NCBI RefSeq assembly: GCF_000003815.2
Contig: NC_049991.1
Coordinates: 20,227,822 to 20,291,821 of the forward strand
DNA: 64,000 nt
Direction of reading: 5' to 3'
Source of the DNA: Branchiostoma floridae
Taxonomy: Eukaryota > Chordata > Leptocardii > Amphioxiformes > Branchiostomatidae
The position numbers were made by a program, and so were the translations under genes. Shown here one piece after another: positions 1 to 31,619 of this stretch. Positions within the stretch are counted from its first letter, which is position 1; each line of letters starts with the position of its first letter. The notes under the pieces were generated by a model. It was not told the DNA's origin. It was given only the letters and a program-made list of their open reading frames with translations, and searched no databases.

Positions 1-249
1 CCATCATTTAAAAGCTTTGCATACACAGGTAAGAAGACAAAAAAATTTTAACATGCAAGTTCATCGGTGTTGGTAGAAGTCACTATAGAACGACAACAGT
101 GGATTGTTCATTCCTTGAAAAAGACTTGTACTGTTCAGTTGAAAATTTGGGTGAGTCCAATTTCTGTGTTGGATATCAAAATCAAATTACTTCAATAAAG
201 AGAGCAAATTGTCTAAAAGACCATGATGATGATGATGTTAATCCCCTAC

Positions 250-854
250 CTGTCCATGTCCTGTGCCACCATCCCGTAGGCCACGAACAGTGCCGTGCCC
301 TGAAGCACCCAGATGGCGACGGTTGTCCATGGCAACGAGGAACGCACGTTCCGGTGGTGAAATGGCCAGTGTGGCGCCCAACTGTTCTTTCCTAGTAAGA
401 CACAAAAAAATCAAGTTTTAGAGCTTTCTTTGTGCATTACAATCATACCACTTAATCAATCTTGAAGTTCATTGATCTTGGAATTATGGTATACTTAACT
501 AGCAAACTTCCAACACTTTTTATCTGTATCTGGATAGAAAGTATAAACCACTCTTCAGTGCAATGCATCAGGTTAGCAGGCATATGGCATGGAAGCAGAT
601 GGTTATCCTGAATGACCTGTCACACCTGACCTTTGCACATCTGACCGGACACTGTTTAATGCTAATTTGGTACCAATATGGCAATAGAACATTTCTTGAA
701 CATTTTGTGTAACTCAGACAATTGTTCCCATGCAGCTCTGTAACTTACCTGTGTACCTCCCATCCACCTCCCTCAGTAGCCGTGAGATGTCAGTATGGAG
801 GATGTCCAGACCTTCGCTGGTGGTCAGGCCCACATGGCAGCCATTGGTCATCTC
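250..854 (-). CDS. TMEM94: TMEM94-like membrane protein, N-terminal exons (partial)
   Basis: Two minus-strand exons join cleanly. Exon A (749-854) follows an acceptor TTCCACAG and ends at donor ACAG/GTAAGT in phase 1; exon B (250-391) follows TTACTAG and ends at GACAG/GTAGGG in phase 2. The joined frame is open. Exon A has an ATG at 849-851 and reads GLTTSEGLDILHTDISRLL; exon B begins KNSWAPHWPFHH and then has a hydrophobic stretch (TVAIWVLQGTALFVAY) that looks like a first membrane segment. This order (GL-T---L--L helix, a FHH/LHH-N motif, then a hydrophobic segment) resembles the start of vertebrate TMEM94/KIAA0195, an ER P-type-ATPase-like protein linked to magnesium transport. The rest lies left of the window. 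The divergent position next to GRB2 supports the call, because I recall the human genes being neighbours in this orientation. The similarity is judged from memory and is moderate. Confidence 0.55.
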
Positions 855-2219
855 CTGTGGAAGAAAAAAATCACAATCCATCAAATCAAATGTACATTGT
901 ACATTGGGAAACTTGCACAAAGAGGATAACTCAACAAAGAATGACTTTACTGAGATTATAATGCAGCTTTGAGCTAAGTTTTATAAGTATACTTCATAGA
1001 CAATCTGTATAGTTCCTGATAGTGATATGCTGTTTTGACATACATTCGGTCACTTCAAGTCTTTAACATTTAACAAGGAATTTGGATATACTATTTACAT
1101 TCAATTTTGAACCTTTGGAGGAACTGAACTGAACCTCATGTTCTTTGTTGCTGAATGTGTTGTAATTCAACTGAAGAAGCGCGTTTCTCTCTTAAGCTTT
1201 TTACTACCCCTGCAGTTTTGATGCATTTGTATCTATTTCCATCATCACTTTCATACTTTTAGAGGTATCTGATTTCAAACTTGGTTGGAGTTTTTTTTTC
1301 AATCCCCAGCATTTTTCTTTTCCAGATTGAAAGTTACTATGAGTCATTGACAAAATAAGTTTGAAACTTCTCTTAAGTCTTGCCCTAAGTTGATGTTCAG
1401 CTTTCAGACAAAATCTCTGAAGTGAGTCTTGGAGAGTTGAAACGTCTCACAAGAGTCTCACATTAGTTTTAAGACGTCACTCAACACAATAGTGTGGGTC
1501 CAGACCGAGGATAAAAGGACTAAAAGCTTCTCTATCTAACTCCCTGTTCAAACATTAAGAAGACATTAAGATCCTCCAGCCACTTGTAAGTGCTTCTAGT
1601 TGTACCAGAACATTTAATCATACATGTGTAGCAACAAGACAGGAGTGGCTAGAGACTGCAGTCTACGTGCAGCCGTCATGACATGTTGCCTGAATTTAAA
1701 TTAGAACAGTAACTAGGAATTGTTGACACTTACTGTGCATATCTAGTCAATGACCTGTATCTCTATGTCTATCTGTATAGCCGGACTTCGGCGAAACATA
1801 TCATATAATTTGAGATTGAGCTTCTGAACCTTTAACTGTGTAGCCGTTATAACCTCCCTTAGGTGTAACATACTAGCTTTTGTACGTGTATCAGCATAGA
1901 TGACATAGTCCTCTGCCAAATAAGCCCTTGACAACTAAGAACAAGTACTAGTAGGTTTATACAAGGAGAATCTGTATACTAGTAACCTCATTAGTTTAAT
2001 GCTCAGTAAACAGTACACATTTCATGATCCCAAACAATGAAAATCACTTATAGTACCACAACAAGACATTATTGTTTTCAAAATCAGAGTGCCAGAAAAA
2101 AACAACAACATTTGATTGGTGTTGCCTGCAAGACAATTGTAGCATTATATGTATTATACGTGCCTCCTACATGATTGATTGCTATGTGGGTTTAGGACAG
2201 ATATAATTGTATGTATCTG
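855..2219 (-). other. first intron / 5' UTR region of the TMEM94-like gene
   Basis: No coding exon is seen. At 1745-1930 lies a dispersed repeat fragment with 'tctgtatagccgg' and 'cttcggc', also seen near 34440-34500. The rest is AT-rich unique-looking sequence. Confidence 0.4.
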
Positions 2220-2720
2220 CCCTCAGCAACAGTTGACGTTCAAGCGCGTGACCTGTTGCGTACCCACCTACTGACGTCAGGACGCAGGCCCCGCGCTGGA
2301 GCGTGCGTCACGACGTCAGGTGAGGGAAGCTCCCACCTACCATGTTGACGCAGACGTCGGAAGGTCACGCCACAGCGGACGCCGCTGACGCACATCACAC
2401 ACACACAAACCACTGTGGGCCCCGCTGAGGGTCTAAATCACTGCAGAAAACTGAAAACATATTTGCGCGGTCGACATGCTCTCTCTGGACGATAAAAAAC
2501 ACAAAATCCGCTTAAATCGACTGAAATCAAAAGAGCGGACTATCAGAAATATCCAGGTAACGTTTTGCGTATCTCACGTGTTCACAACGCCGGGAAAATA
2601 AAGAAAACATCAACAAGTCCGCCGGCAGGTGTATTTTGGTTCGATCCGGCAGCCATGTTGGTTGTCCTCACTGCGCATGTACGGAAGTAGTGAGGACTGA
2701 CCTCAGGTGACCTCTAACAT
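2220..2720 (-). promoter_or_regulatory. GC-rich divergent promoter region with CRE sites
   Basis: A CpG-richer island in AT-rich surroundings. It holds a perfect palindromic CRE TGACGTCA at 2272-2279 and further GACGTC cores near 2313 and 2355. Around 2651-2680 there is a GCCATGTTGG stretch (YY1-like, CCATNTT) and TGCGCATG (partial NRF1-like). It lies upstream of the minus-strand TMEM94-like exons and about 1.2-1.6 kb upstream of the GRB2 start, so it is the likely promoter of the former and perhaps shared. No start site can be placed from sequence alone. Confidence 0.5.
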
Positions 2721-21278
<18,558 letters not shown>

Positions 21279-21725
21279 TGGATTACATCAACACAGATGA
21301 GCTTTCATGCTGATAAAAGGTTTGGTACAAAATGTATGTAAGGGACCTTGGAAAAAAAGGTGTGTTTCCTGTTTCCCTACCTACCCTAGAAAAATCCGCG
21401 GACCCTAGCCTGTTTTCTTTGGGTAGTGGAGTCACAGTTTCCAGTTCTGGCGTGTTTTGATTGTTTTCTTGCATGCTATAAAACTCAGGAACCCTGCAGT
21501 TTTCACTAATTCTGATAGGTTAGACACAACATTTCTCCCAACCTTTTGCAAGTTGCTATGTCAAAACAAGAAAAATTGGCCTTTTTGGCCAATTTTTTAT
21601 TGTCCAACTCTAGTCTATAGTTATGTCAGACACCAAAATTTTTATGCATACTTCTGTTCAGTATTGCTTGAGAACGATTTCTACCAAGAACACAGATGAA
21701 CTTTTTAAGTTGGAAACCCTTGTGT

Positions 21726-22168
21726 TAGGGGTGGGTACCTGTACAGGAAATTCAGAAATACATATATTAAAAAGTTCTGGTCCAGAGGATTAGGTCCAGG
21801 TCCAGACCTGAACCTGGACTTAACTGTCTGCGAAAACTTGTGAATGGCAATACTCAAAACAATAGTAGAATTTCCTACAATTCAAGGAATCTATTTTGCA
21901 GAGTATCCTACCCCCAATAGTGTTTAAAATCCTGCCTACATATAAACTCAGAACCTGACTGTGAAAACTGTAGAAATAACTATAAACTCTACTCTACTTC
22001 TCTCTTGTTATTTTCTTGAACAGGCAAGCGCCATAGCATGTAAACCCTGCAGATATAATCTTCGTCATTTTCTACACGGTCCAAAATTTGGTCCTGATTT
22101 TTCAGGTCCATTTTTTACGGATGGATTCAACACGAAAACTGGTTTAGCCACGGTACAACCCACCCCTA
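21726..22168. mobile_element. Non-autonomous element with GGGTGGGTAC ends
   Basis: Starts TAGGGGTGGGTAC and ends GTACAACCCACCCCTA; the inside has repeated 'aggtccaggtccagacct' motifs. A related inverted copy lies at about 62347-62598, and a fragment at 55840-55920. Confidence 0.55.
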
Positions 22169-22175
22169 CCTTACA

Positions 22176-22275
22176 NNNNNNNNNNNNNNNNNNNNNNNNN
22201 NNNNNNNNNNNNNNNNNNNNNNNNNNNNNNNNNNNNNNNNNNNNNNNNNNNNNNNNNNNNNNNNNNNNNNNNNNN
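22176..22275. other. Assembly gap (100 N)
   Basis: Exactly 100 undetermined bases, a usual placeholder for a gap of unknown size. It lies just downstream of GRB2 exon 4 and may hide the missing final exon. Confidence 1.
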
Positions 22276-23804
22276 AAAGTGTAAGTGGACTTACCCAAAG
22301 TTTTTGGTTGGACATAATTATAGGCTAAGTTCTAACCCTCATCCAGAGTAAGAATGAGAGCGAATAAGTACCTGCCAAGCTTCTTAATAATTTATTCCAA
22401 AACTGTCAGTTAAATACTCTGAAAAAAGCCTTATTTTCTCACATTTTCGTTGTACTTTTCCTCCCATATGATTAAAAATAAACGAAGAAACAAGTAATTT
22501 TGTTGACAAGTCCTTGCAGCATCTAGACCATATTGTTTGATTCTTAGCAATTTCTCATGATACCAGCTTCTTTGAGCCTACTACTGTGATATTTTAAGAA
22601 GTTTACATTGAGCACAAGTTATATTGTGGACGATTCCAACCTCCCCAGGGGTGGGGGAGGTCAGGTTGCACCATTGTTGGCTAAGGGGAGGTCAGGCTTT
22701 ACCATGCTGGGTTAGGGGTGGTTTGCTTGACTGATATGATAACAGTTTGTACAGTTAAGTTGTACAGTAATTTCTGCATTTACTATTATCTTCAACTGAT
22801 GTGAACTTTTTTTGATGATTGTATTTGTAAGCTTATATGGTTAGAATAGCCATGGCTTGTAGTATGTAGAATTTTCTCTTCAAATCTTAAAAAAAAATTG
22901 AAAAATTGGAAATATCATGATCATTATTATAGATACACTTGCCTTTAGTTTATCAAAAGAGGTCTCATTCATTTAAAAAAAGGTCGAACACCTGGTAATT
23001 TTCTTTGCTTCCACCGAAAAGTGTCTGTGAAAAGTATTGTAAAAATTAGAATGGTGAGGGCATGGGAATTTCAGAACAAGAAATGTTTGCTCCACCTCTT
23101 TTAAAATGGAACAGTCCTGAGGAAATGTTACCACAGTACACATTTCAGGCCATGTACATGTAAGTCATTCAGATTCAAGCATTCAGTTCCTTTTCTTCGG
23201 AAAAAGAAGTGTGGAAATTGTAGTAAAGCTTTAGTTTTTGTTGGAAAAAAATGTTGGCAGTCAAGCTTTTTTGGCAGACATATTGCAAAGGCAGCCTTTG
23301 ATGTATCTTGCCTAGTATTACAACATGTAATCACAGCAACAGTTGTGAAATAGAGAATCTCTTGTTTTATTTCCTTAAAACATTTACTTTCATTGTGCAA
23401 ATTTCCAATAGAATTGACTTGTTTTCCCTTCAATACCAACATATAAATTTCACATTTTTCTTGGATATAGTTGCCGGTATTCCTGACATTCAGGTATACT
23501 AACAAATCATGACATTGTGGAATTTTTATAAATTCTAGTTTAGAAAAACATGGTGTAGCAAAATCTGCATGATTCAAACAGTTATTAAGGGAAAAATATG
23601 TTTTAGGCAGTGTTGAATTGCTACCTTTTAAACCTTCAATTGGACTTATGCATAGTCTTTTCATACATTGTAATGCGAAACAGTATGAAAACCCACAAAA
23701 TCTTCTTTCGTTCTCGAGCTGGGAAATAACAAGTGTTCTTGCTTTAAAATACTATTTAATACACACAAATGTGACAATGCATGCTTAAATGTACAGTTCA
23801 TATA

Positions 23805-23905
23805 CACGTGCACACTCACACACTCTTTCTCACACACACACAGACATGCATGTGCACACTCACACACACACACACAAGACACAACTTTCACAACACACAC
23901 AAACG
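23805..23905. repeat. (CA)n-rich microsatellite
   Basis: Interrupted CA repeats ('cacactcacacac', 'cacacacacacaag'). Predicted peptides here are low complexity only. Confidence 0.9.
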
Positions 23906-25280
23906 TGAATGTACTTATCCAGACTTGGTTGAACTTACACACACTGCCAAACAGAGCATCCTTGCACAACAAACTCACCTAGCTTGTCTCTTTCTGTTGT
24001 AATAATTTACCCTTCTTCAGTTTTGAGAACCAGAGAACACATTTCGAAGTGGTTTTGAAGAGCTGTTTTCTCTGCAATGCCAATTTTACAACTAACGACG
24101 GAGCACTGTGTGCCTTGCTGTATAGGAATTAGGGGGATTGAATGAAATGCCTTTTGAAGCAGATATATACTAAAGTGAACGCCAACTGGCGACTTACAAG
24201 CTGTTGATGAAGAATTCGGGAGGAGAATCATGACTGGTGCGATGAAAATATTCAAATCTGTTTGGCTTGTGATGTTCTATTCCTTACAACTAACTAATTA
24301 AAATTGCCTGATGTGTTTATGGCCTTTTTAAACAAGACAGTGCAGTACTGGACGGTTTTATCAATCACCAGCATTATATATTATTCAAATGGCATTGATT
24401 GGTTAACCACTCGTCGCCAAGGCGTTTTTTAGAACAGCACTCTTGTTTGGAGCAAATTGACAGCACAGATCACCGCATTGACCCTAAATGTTTTTTTGCC
24501 ATTTTTTATGCTGGCTACATGAAAACAATTGAAATGACTGTCTATCAAATATCAGTTTTTAAACAACATGGCAGCAAAGAATCTCCAGCAGTTGTTATAT
24601 AACATGATGCTAACATTTCACGAACGAATCATGACAGACATGTGAACATTGTTGTGGAATACAATATTAATATTCATGTACTTTAGGAAGTAGAGTATGT
24701 TGCTGTATAATTGTATAATGTCTTTTTCCATGTACACATTTTGTTATGTTTCTCTTAGGGCTATGCAAAGGAACACCTGTAATTATTATTCCTGCCTTTT
24801 TCAAATAAATATCATGAGGTCAAAGGCTATATAGCCTGGTCAGGGTTCAGAGGTTAGCCCAGTCAGAGGTCACGTTAGACTTTCTATTGACATGTATGAT
24901 TCTTGCTTTTGTGTTCAATGCGTAAATCTTTATACCGAGCTGTCAATATTGGACTTAACCACTTATTAATTGGTTTGGCCTACTGTGTATTATATTGGCA
25001 CAAATCTGACTTTTGCTGTATCTTGAGTATTGTGTGTTTAAATGCCAGCTAGACTACCCCTTTCCAATCCCAATCCCCCCTACCAAGTACTACCCCCCAA
25101 AGTTGACATTGAATGCTGCAGGTTTGAAGAGGAAGATGCAATTATATATGCCAGGTTTGGTGACTTGCTGTCAAATCATGCTGGATACACAGATATCTTC
25201 ACAGCCGCGATAGATGGATAAGGTCCTACTGACACAGTCACTCATACGAGCTTTTTCACTGTTTCTTCAAATGCCTTTAA

Positions 25281-25408
25281 ACTAGTCCATTCATTCTAAG
25301 GGGTGATGATTCCGTTTCTGTTGCGTTCACTGTCCAGTTTTTGTACCTCTTGTCATAGGGTTGTCATCCTGGTAAAAAAATTTTCCCCCGTACATGAATG
25401 GACTAGTC
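25281..25408. mobile_element. MITE with ACTAGTCCATTCAT inverted ends
   Basis: ACTAGTCCATTCAT at 25281-25294 and ATGAATGGACTAGT at 25395-25408 are exact inverse copies. Both sides are bordered by TTAA, the target of piggyBac/Kolobok-type elements. Confidence 0.6.
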
Positions 25409-26350
25409 TTAAGAGCTCTTATATCGTATGCAGAAATGATAGAACAGTATTTCCGTTAATTCTACTGCCTGTGATTATATTTTCAATTATATGAGATTTG
25501 ATGGTGTTATCTTTAAGATTTTGTTAGTTACAACACGATTGTGTAACTATTGGCGATCTGAACTGTATCATTATTATGAGCATATTATGTACACTATGTA
25601 TTCATATCCAGGATTCAACATAGGCTGTTTCTGACTTAGGCGCATGACAGCAACCATCTATAAAAAAGCTATTAAAATCCTTGTAGTTTACATCGTTGTC
25701 TTGTCATTTTTTGCGCTAATAATAGTTGATATATTCACACTGATATCATACCCTAGCGAACATGGGACTTATGAACAACTGATTATGGACCATAGTCCTC
25801 TTTTCACCCACAGTAAGTCAAATGGTCTGAAAGTGGACTTAATCAGGGAGGGTGGCTTAATAACCGTGATCAACTGCCCCTCCCATGGACTTACTGTGGA
25901 CAGGCTGGATCTGTCACCCAGCTGCCCTGCTCAGTAGAGGCCCCTGTGTGCTTCTGAAGTTGTTTCTGGATTAGTAATGCCAGATGTACCATGTAATTGA
26001 GATCTGTTTACACTGTTCTTGATGGTTCAGTGTGTTAGCCCCTTTTGTGCTCCTCTCAGTTCTCTGGTTGAGGAAGACCAAACATCATCTTGTTACCAAA
26101 GTTGGATTGTCCCCTAGTTACATTTTGAGAGGTGCATCTATTATGCTTAATATATGATCCATTATTGGGCTGTTCACATCCATTCTTTTTTGGAGGGGTA
26201 CCTTAAAGAGTTTACAGGTTTTGTCCACAGTTATAACTGGAAATACAACTCTGCACATATGCCAGTAATCCCCTAGAAATAATAGTGTTCATTTGCCACA
26301 GTAATGACAGCCCCTAAGTATTACCAACAGTGTCAACAGTACCCAACCAG

Positions 26351-26420
26351 TAGAGTGGCCAGGTCACATGATGGATCAGACCAGCAGTACCCTGATAGGT
26401 CATGTGACCTGGCCACTCTA
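26351..26420 (+). other. Perfect 21-bp-arm hairpin
   Basis: Positions 26351-26371 are the exact reverse complement of 26400-26420 with a 28-base loop, which itself contains a further ATCAG/CTGAT pairing. Size and shape resemble a microRNA precursor or a very small foldback element. No second copy was noticed in this window. Confidence 0.6.
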
Positions 26421-29400
26421 TACCAAGTTGCCAAAATGAAACAAACTAAAGAATTTGTGGCTTTCTCCACCCTAAGACACAGACAAGGGAACATTGACCA
26501 GTATCTGGGGCAGTCATTCCCTCATGAGTTGTGCTTAATTAGAAAGACATGGTCCAGTTCAGTGAAGAGAAGGGCTCTAACTTAAGAGAGGGGTCATGAG
26601 GTCATGAAGCTTCTAGGTCACTGAAAGGTCAGTTCACACTCAGACTGCTATCAGGTTTATCAAAGATGAACATGAGTGTGGAAGACAGGTTGCTTCATTC
26701 CCACAGTATATTTAAATGATGAAATATAAATAAGCCAATTGCAAGAATCTGGAGGTATGAGACTTTTCCTCAGAACTGAAGGAAATTATAGGCACATGTA
26801 AACATGATACTCCAGGTCCCTGGGCAGCATACAGTGGAAGTGGTCACACCAAATTAATGCTGACTCCAAATGATACCTACAGTCTACCACTGTTTCTACC
26901 CTTATGTGTCTGGCTGGCAGTGTTATGTATTCTGTAAAAAGGAGGAAATCACCAGGATTGGATTGTGCCTGTTAGTGTTAATGTTGTTCAGAGCACATCA
27001 GATACATGTAAAAATGTACACAGGTGGGGTTTGATTTTCATCATAGCTGATCATATTTGAAAAACTGAAACTTGATCCAATTACAGTGCGCTTGCATCTG
27101 TATATCAAGGTACCCTGTAGAAGAACACTTTTGAAGATGTAATAAAGCCAGCAATTGCAGGGGCTTTCCTTCTCTGTGACCTCCCTCAGCAGTACAAGTC
27201 ACACATTAAAAACTCATCTGTCTTGCCTGTAATCATTAAACAAACAAAGGTGGTCTGTAAACCCCAGGACACTAACAGCTACTGGTCATGCCATTTCTCT
27301 ACTGGCCTTTCTGTAACAATTGTCATGTAAGTAGCAATGTTTGTAGACCATGATCAACTTGATGAACCAGCCCATGTTAACTCAGCTTACACTAAGTTAC
27401 AGTCTATAGTTTTCTTCTGCAGGACCTTCCTGTAAGTTGAGCTTGGATGCATGACAAATTGATGTCATCCCATGATGAACCCCCCAGATAAAGAACAGAA
27501 GGGCCCATCTTACATCTGTGCGAGGCCTTCTCCCAGCACTGGTGATTAATGAGCAGGACATAATAGGGACTGAAGATGGACTTACTCTCTTAATCAGTGT
27601 GAAGGACTCAGTGCGGATAATAGCCCACCAAAGCTAACACCAACAGCCCTCAGACATGGTAAAATGGGGTGGACTTATTCTGGGACTAACTCCCCTTTTG
27701 CCAGCAGTAAGTCCACCTTCTGTCTACCTTCAGTCTGTGTTAAAACCCATGTTCGCAAGGGTAATCATTCTCCTACACAGAGGGACCACAGTCGTGTCGA
27801 AACTCCTTGTGGTCACCTCTGCTGTCTGGTGCACTCAGATCAGTTACTGACCGCCCTGCTTATAAATTATTAATGACCTTACCCTTATATGGTCTGTCAG
27901 CTGTTGGGGATGGGTCGTAGGGGGATGGAGCTATGTAAGACGTAACATGATTGGCTGATAGCTTCCTAGCGGCCTTTGCGACATGGCTTTCGTAAACACA
28001 GAAAGCCCTATTCTCTGATTGGCTGACAGCTGGTTTGTGGCGACAATCACAGTAACTGTTGGTGGGCCAACAGACAGCAGGGCCCCAATAGGCAGTTAGC
28101 TAGCTGTTGGGGACCGTGTGTAGGGGGATGCACTGATATATGACACAAGTGGCAGACTTCACTCCCTTTCTGCTTTGTAACTCTCAGAAGTACTGAGGAT
28201 GTACATGGCAACACTGCACTGTGCATTTGGAGAATTATTGTAAACACATGAACTTGCATACTCACATACGTGCACACGTACATAAACACTCAAATGCACA
28301 CATGTTGACCCACACATACATACAGTAATGTAAACACAATTAGTACACATACACACATGCATGCAGTCACGGAGATATGGATGTACTATTGTACACAGTC
28401 ACACAGCGAGTTAGAATTTAATCTCCCTAGGGATAAAGAATAAGCTTGATAATAAAAAACATTTATCAAAGTATTAGCATAATGCATACTACTTATATCT
28501 ACATTGTACATGAAACAGGAGTTAAACACTGTTGTTCCCTCTGTCATTTTATTCTACTATCATTTATAAATTCTATCAGTGATGGTGTTACCATAAAAAA
28601 AATTAACAACTTAACTTTGCAGTCAAAAGAGACAAATTGTTTCCAGCATTTTTCATAGCAAATTTATCCTCCGGAAAGTTAATCAATATGCAGTTTCTAA
28701 ACTGTACTTATGGACTCTGATCATATAGGACTATCCTTGTAAAGTTTGAGCTCTATATACAAAATAATGTATATAATGCGCAGTTTCATCTGGGTGGCAA
28801 GTGTGGATAATAGTTTTGTCTGTACACAACCTTTAACAAGTGTTTTATTAAAGAACAGTGACCGTCTGTCACCTTCCTCAGAGCAATTCTGACAGGTTAT
28901 GTTATTTTTGAGACTATTAATAGCAACACCTATTAAATTGTAGTGACACCTGTATTTGGTCTTCAATAAAACTAACCGTACAAAGAACTTTGATATCCAG
29001 AGGATGTATAAAAAGTCCACAACTGCAGTATTGTGATACGTTTGTACCATGTACACCCTGCTGTAACATATTTAGTAATCCATCAAGTATAACTTTGCTG
29101 TATTGTGGTACATCTGACCCTCACAGCCTATAAAATGACAATATTTACACTTTGGCCACCATGTACACTTGTTTAAACGTATCAACAACTTGGTGCACAG
29201 TTCTCTACTTGCAAAATTCCCAGTTTCTATGAATCTGTATAACGTTACAAAGTGTAGTAGTGGTATCAAATGGAATCAAAGTTGAACAGTAATTTCCAAC
29301 ACAACAAATTGGACTTGGTGAGCAATGTGTCATATGCATGTGTTCTACATGTATCTGTACAACGTGACGACACTAAAGCAGCGGATGGCATGCTCACTTC

Positions 29401-30204
29401 TTGACAAAGACTGGAGTCAGACAGACAGTCAAAAGTTTGGTTGAATCCAATTTTTGTGTGTTGGAAATTACTGTGACTTCAAATTTGATGACCTCAGAAT
29501 GACCTCTATGAACACTGATAAACTTTCAAGTTAAAATGTCGTACATACATGTAGTATAGGTATACTGTTTCAAATGTACTTCTAGTACATGTACATGTAT
29601 GTAGCCCTTGGGGTATACACACAAAAATATAGCCCAAATTATCATCAGTCTAAGTTCAACAACTGAGAGATTCATATCAGAACTACATGTCAGACTATTG
29701 ATTTTGATGTCATTTGCATCATGTTAGACAGTAGTACCATTTACATCCATTATACAGTTGTGATTATACTGCTGCTATGTGTAATCCGATTGCCCACCAA
29801 TTACATGAAAAGCCTCTATACTGAAGTTCAGGGCATACCAAAATAAATTCTTGGTTCTCTGGCCGTCCTAGATCTAGGTTTTCACCTTGTACGTAGGAAA
29901 AAGTTCATGACTATGTTTTTAGTGTAATGTCAGTTGGCATTGCTAATTGTCAACTAGATAGTAGTGATGAATGCACAAGGTTGAAATTATCAATTGTTAT
30001 CATGGTTTGCTCCTCTTTATGCATTTTTTTGCACTGCAGATTGGCTTTGCCATACAGGTGTTGGTAAAAAGTCACTGCACAGTATTTAGAATGATGAAGC
30101 TTTATGTTATATGTTATACATATTGTTAGGGACTGCATGAAAAGTTGCTCAGATAATAATAATCTGTCTATTATATAATAGAAATTGCTAAACTTTCTTT
30201 CCAA

Positions 30205-30441
30205 CACTGAAATAATATAGGGACTTACCCTAAATTTTCGGTCGAACTCCGTCGACCTTGTTCACAGAATGACCCTATCTCCAGCAGTGACGTCAGGAAC
30301 ACGCCACTTTTGCAGGAGGGGGTCATAAGTATCAGAAAGTATCAGTACAGAATCAGTATAACGAATTACAAAGTTTGAAAACAACTTCTTCAAGCCAAAA
30401 TTTAGGGTAAGTCCCTATATTATTTCAGTGTTGGAAATAAA
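30205..30441. mobile_element. MITE with ~45-bp inverted ends
   Basis: 'tccaacactgaaataatata' with 'gggacttaccctaaatttt' at the left is mirrored at 30395-30438. The core contains 'gtcgaactccgtcgacct', similar to the core of the MITE at 21037-21278, so the two families may be related. Confidence 0.75.
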
Positions 30442-30710
30442 GTTTAGCTATTTCTATAATGTATTCTACCAACACAGATGAACTTTCATGCTAAGATAAT
30501 CTGTCTCCGTTTTGGAATGATACACCAGTTGCCATCATCGTCATGAAATTTGTGTACATTTGCTGCGGTTTTACTTTGGGGTTCTACTTTGGAAGTCATC
30601 ATCGCAGTGAGATGGACATCCAACAACTTTGCGGTAGGAGGGTAGAACAAGCTTTTGTTAGTGGTGTATAACATTATGTTGATGGCATTGCTGCCCCTAC
30701 GGCCGGTGAG

Positions 30711-31038
30711 CAGGCTTTTAGCTAGGATTTTATAATAGGGAGTCCAGGCTTATTGGTGAGTTGCGGTAAGTGACTAATGTAGGGGGGGTCTGGGGGCATC
30801 CACCTTCCATGATGCAGAGTTTTTGATGATTTTAAGTTACAAAGTGCATTGTTAGGTATCCCAAGAGGCAAAAATACTGTTCCAGAGATGACCTGGTAGC
30901 ATCCCTGGTCAATCAGAATTTCATGCTTGTCAGAGATTTTCTCTGTAGTGTAAGGGCGTCCTGGGGCATCAAATTTCTTGTTATTCTAAGAAAAGTGCTT
31001 CCAGATGACGCGTTGACGCATGCCTGGCTAAAAGCCTG
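30711..31038. mobile_element. Non-autonomous hAT element with 8-bp target duplication
   Basis: Starts CAGGCTTTTAGC and ends GCTAAAAGCCTG. It is flanked by the exact direct repeat CCGGTGAG (30703-30710 and 31039-31046), an 8-bp duplication diagnostic of hAT-type insertion. Related copies lie at 15.9 and 18.1 kb. Confidence 0.85.
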
Positions 31039-31619
31039 CCGGTGAGGCTATGGGACCGGTGAGGTGAGAGTAAGATGAGGTATAACATTTGCTCTGAAAC
31101 AATTCTGAAGAACAGCAGTAATAGTAGTCCACTGTGTTGCAGTACCTGTAGTAATACATGCAATTTAATGCATCACATTCATCACAGTGTATTCTTGGTA
31201 TTACTAACTTAAGGAGATTTTGCAGCAAAAACGTGCAGAAATAAATCCACCCTGAAACGTTTACAGTTGATCGTAGAAGTGTTGACTTCTTCAGCATCTG
31301 AGAGTCCAATCTGAGGCACATAGATGAAGAAGAAGAACGAAGACAGACTTGCCAATGGAAGACAGACTTGCCAATGACAAGCCTTAGCTATAGAGGATCC
31401 TATATGAGATACACTAGACCTCGAAAACATCCTCAACCCACTTCAAGTGAGGAACTGGACGAAATTGCGGTAAGAGGGTAAAACAAGACTTGCAGCTGTG
31501 TCGCAGCAGTAATACATGCAATTTAATGCATGACATCCTTCACAGTGCAACAGACTCTTGATAAGGAGATTTTGCAGCAAAAACTACGAAAATAAAAATG
31601 AAACTTTCACCGTGTCACA

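Noticed and set aside
23128-23664. 178-codon minus-strand frame as a gene
   Set aside because: No recognisable domain, AT-rich, no supporting splice or start context, and not similar to any family I know; chance frame is likelier.
26304-26585. 93-codon frame as the missing GRB2 exon
   Set aside because: No SH3 pattern (no ALFDF, NWW or NYV) and it spans a hairpin repeat.
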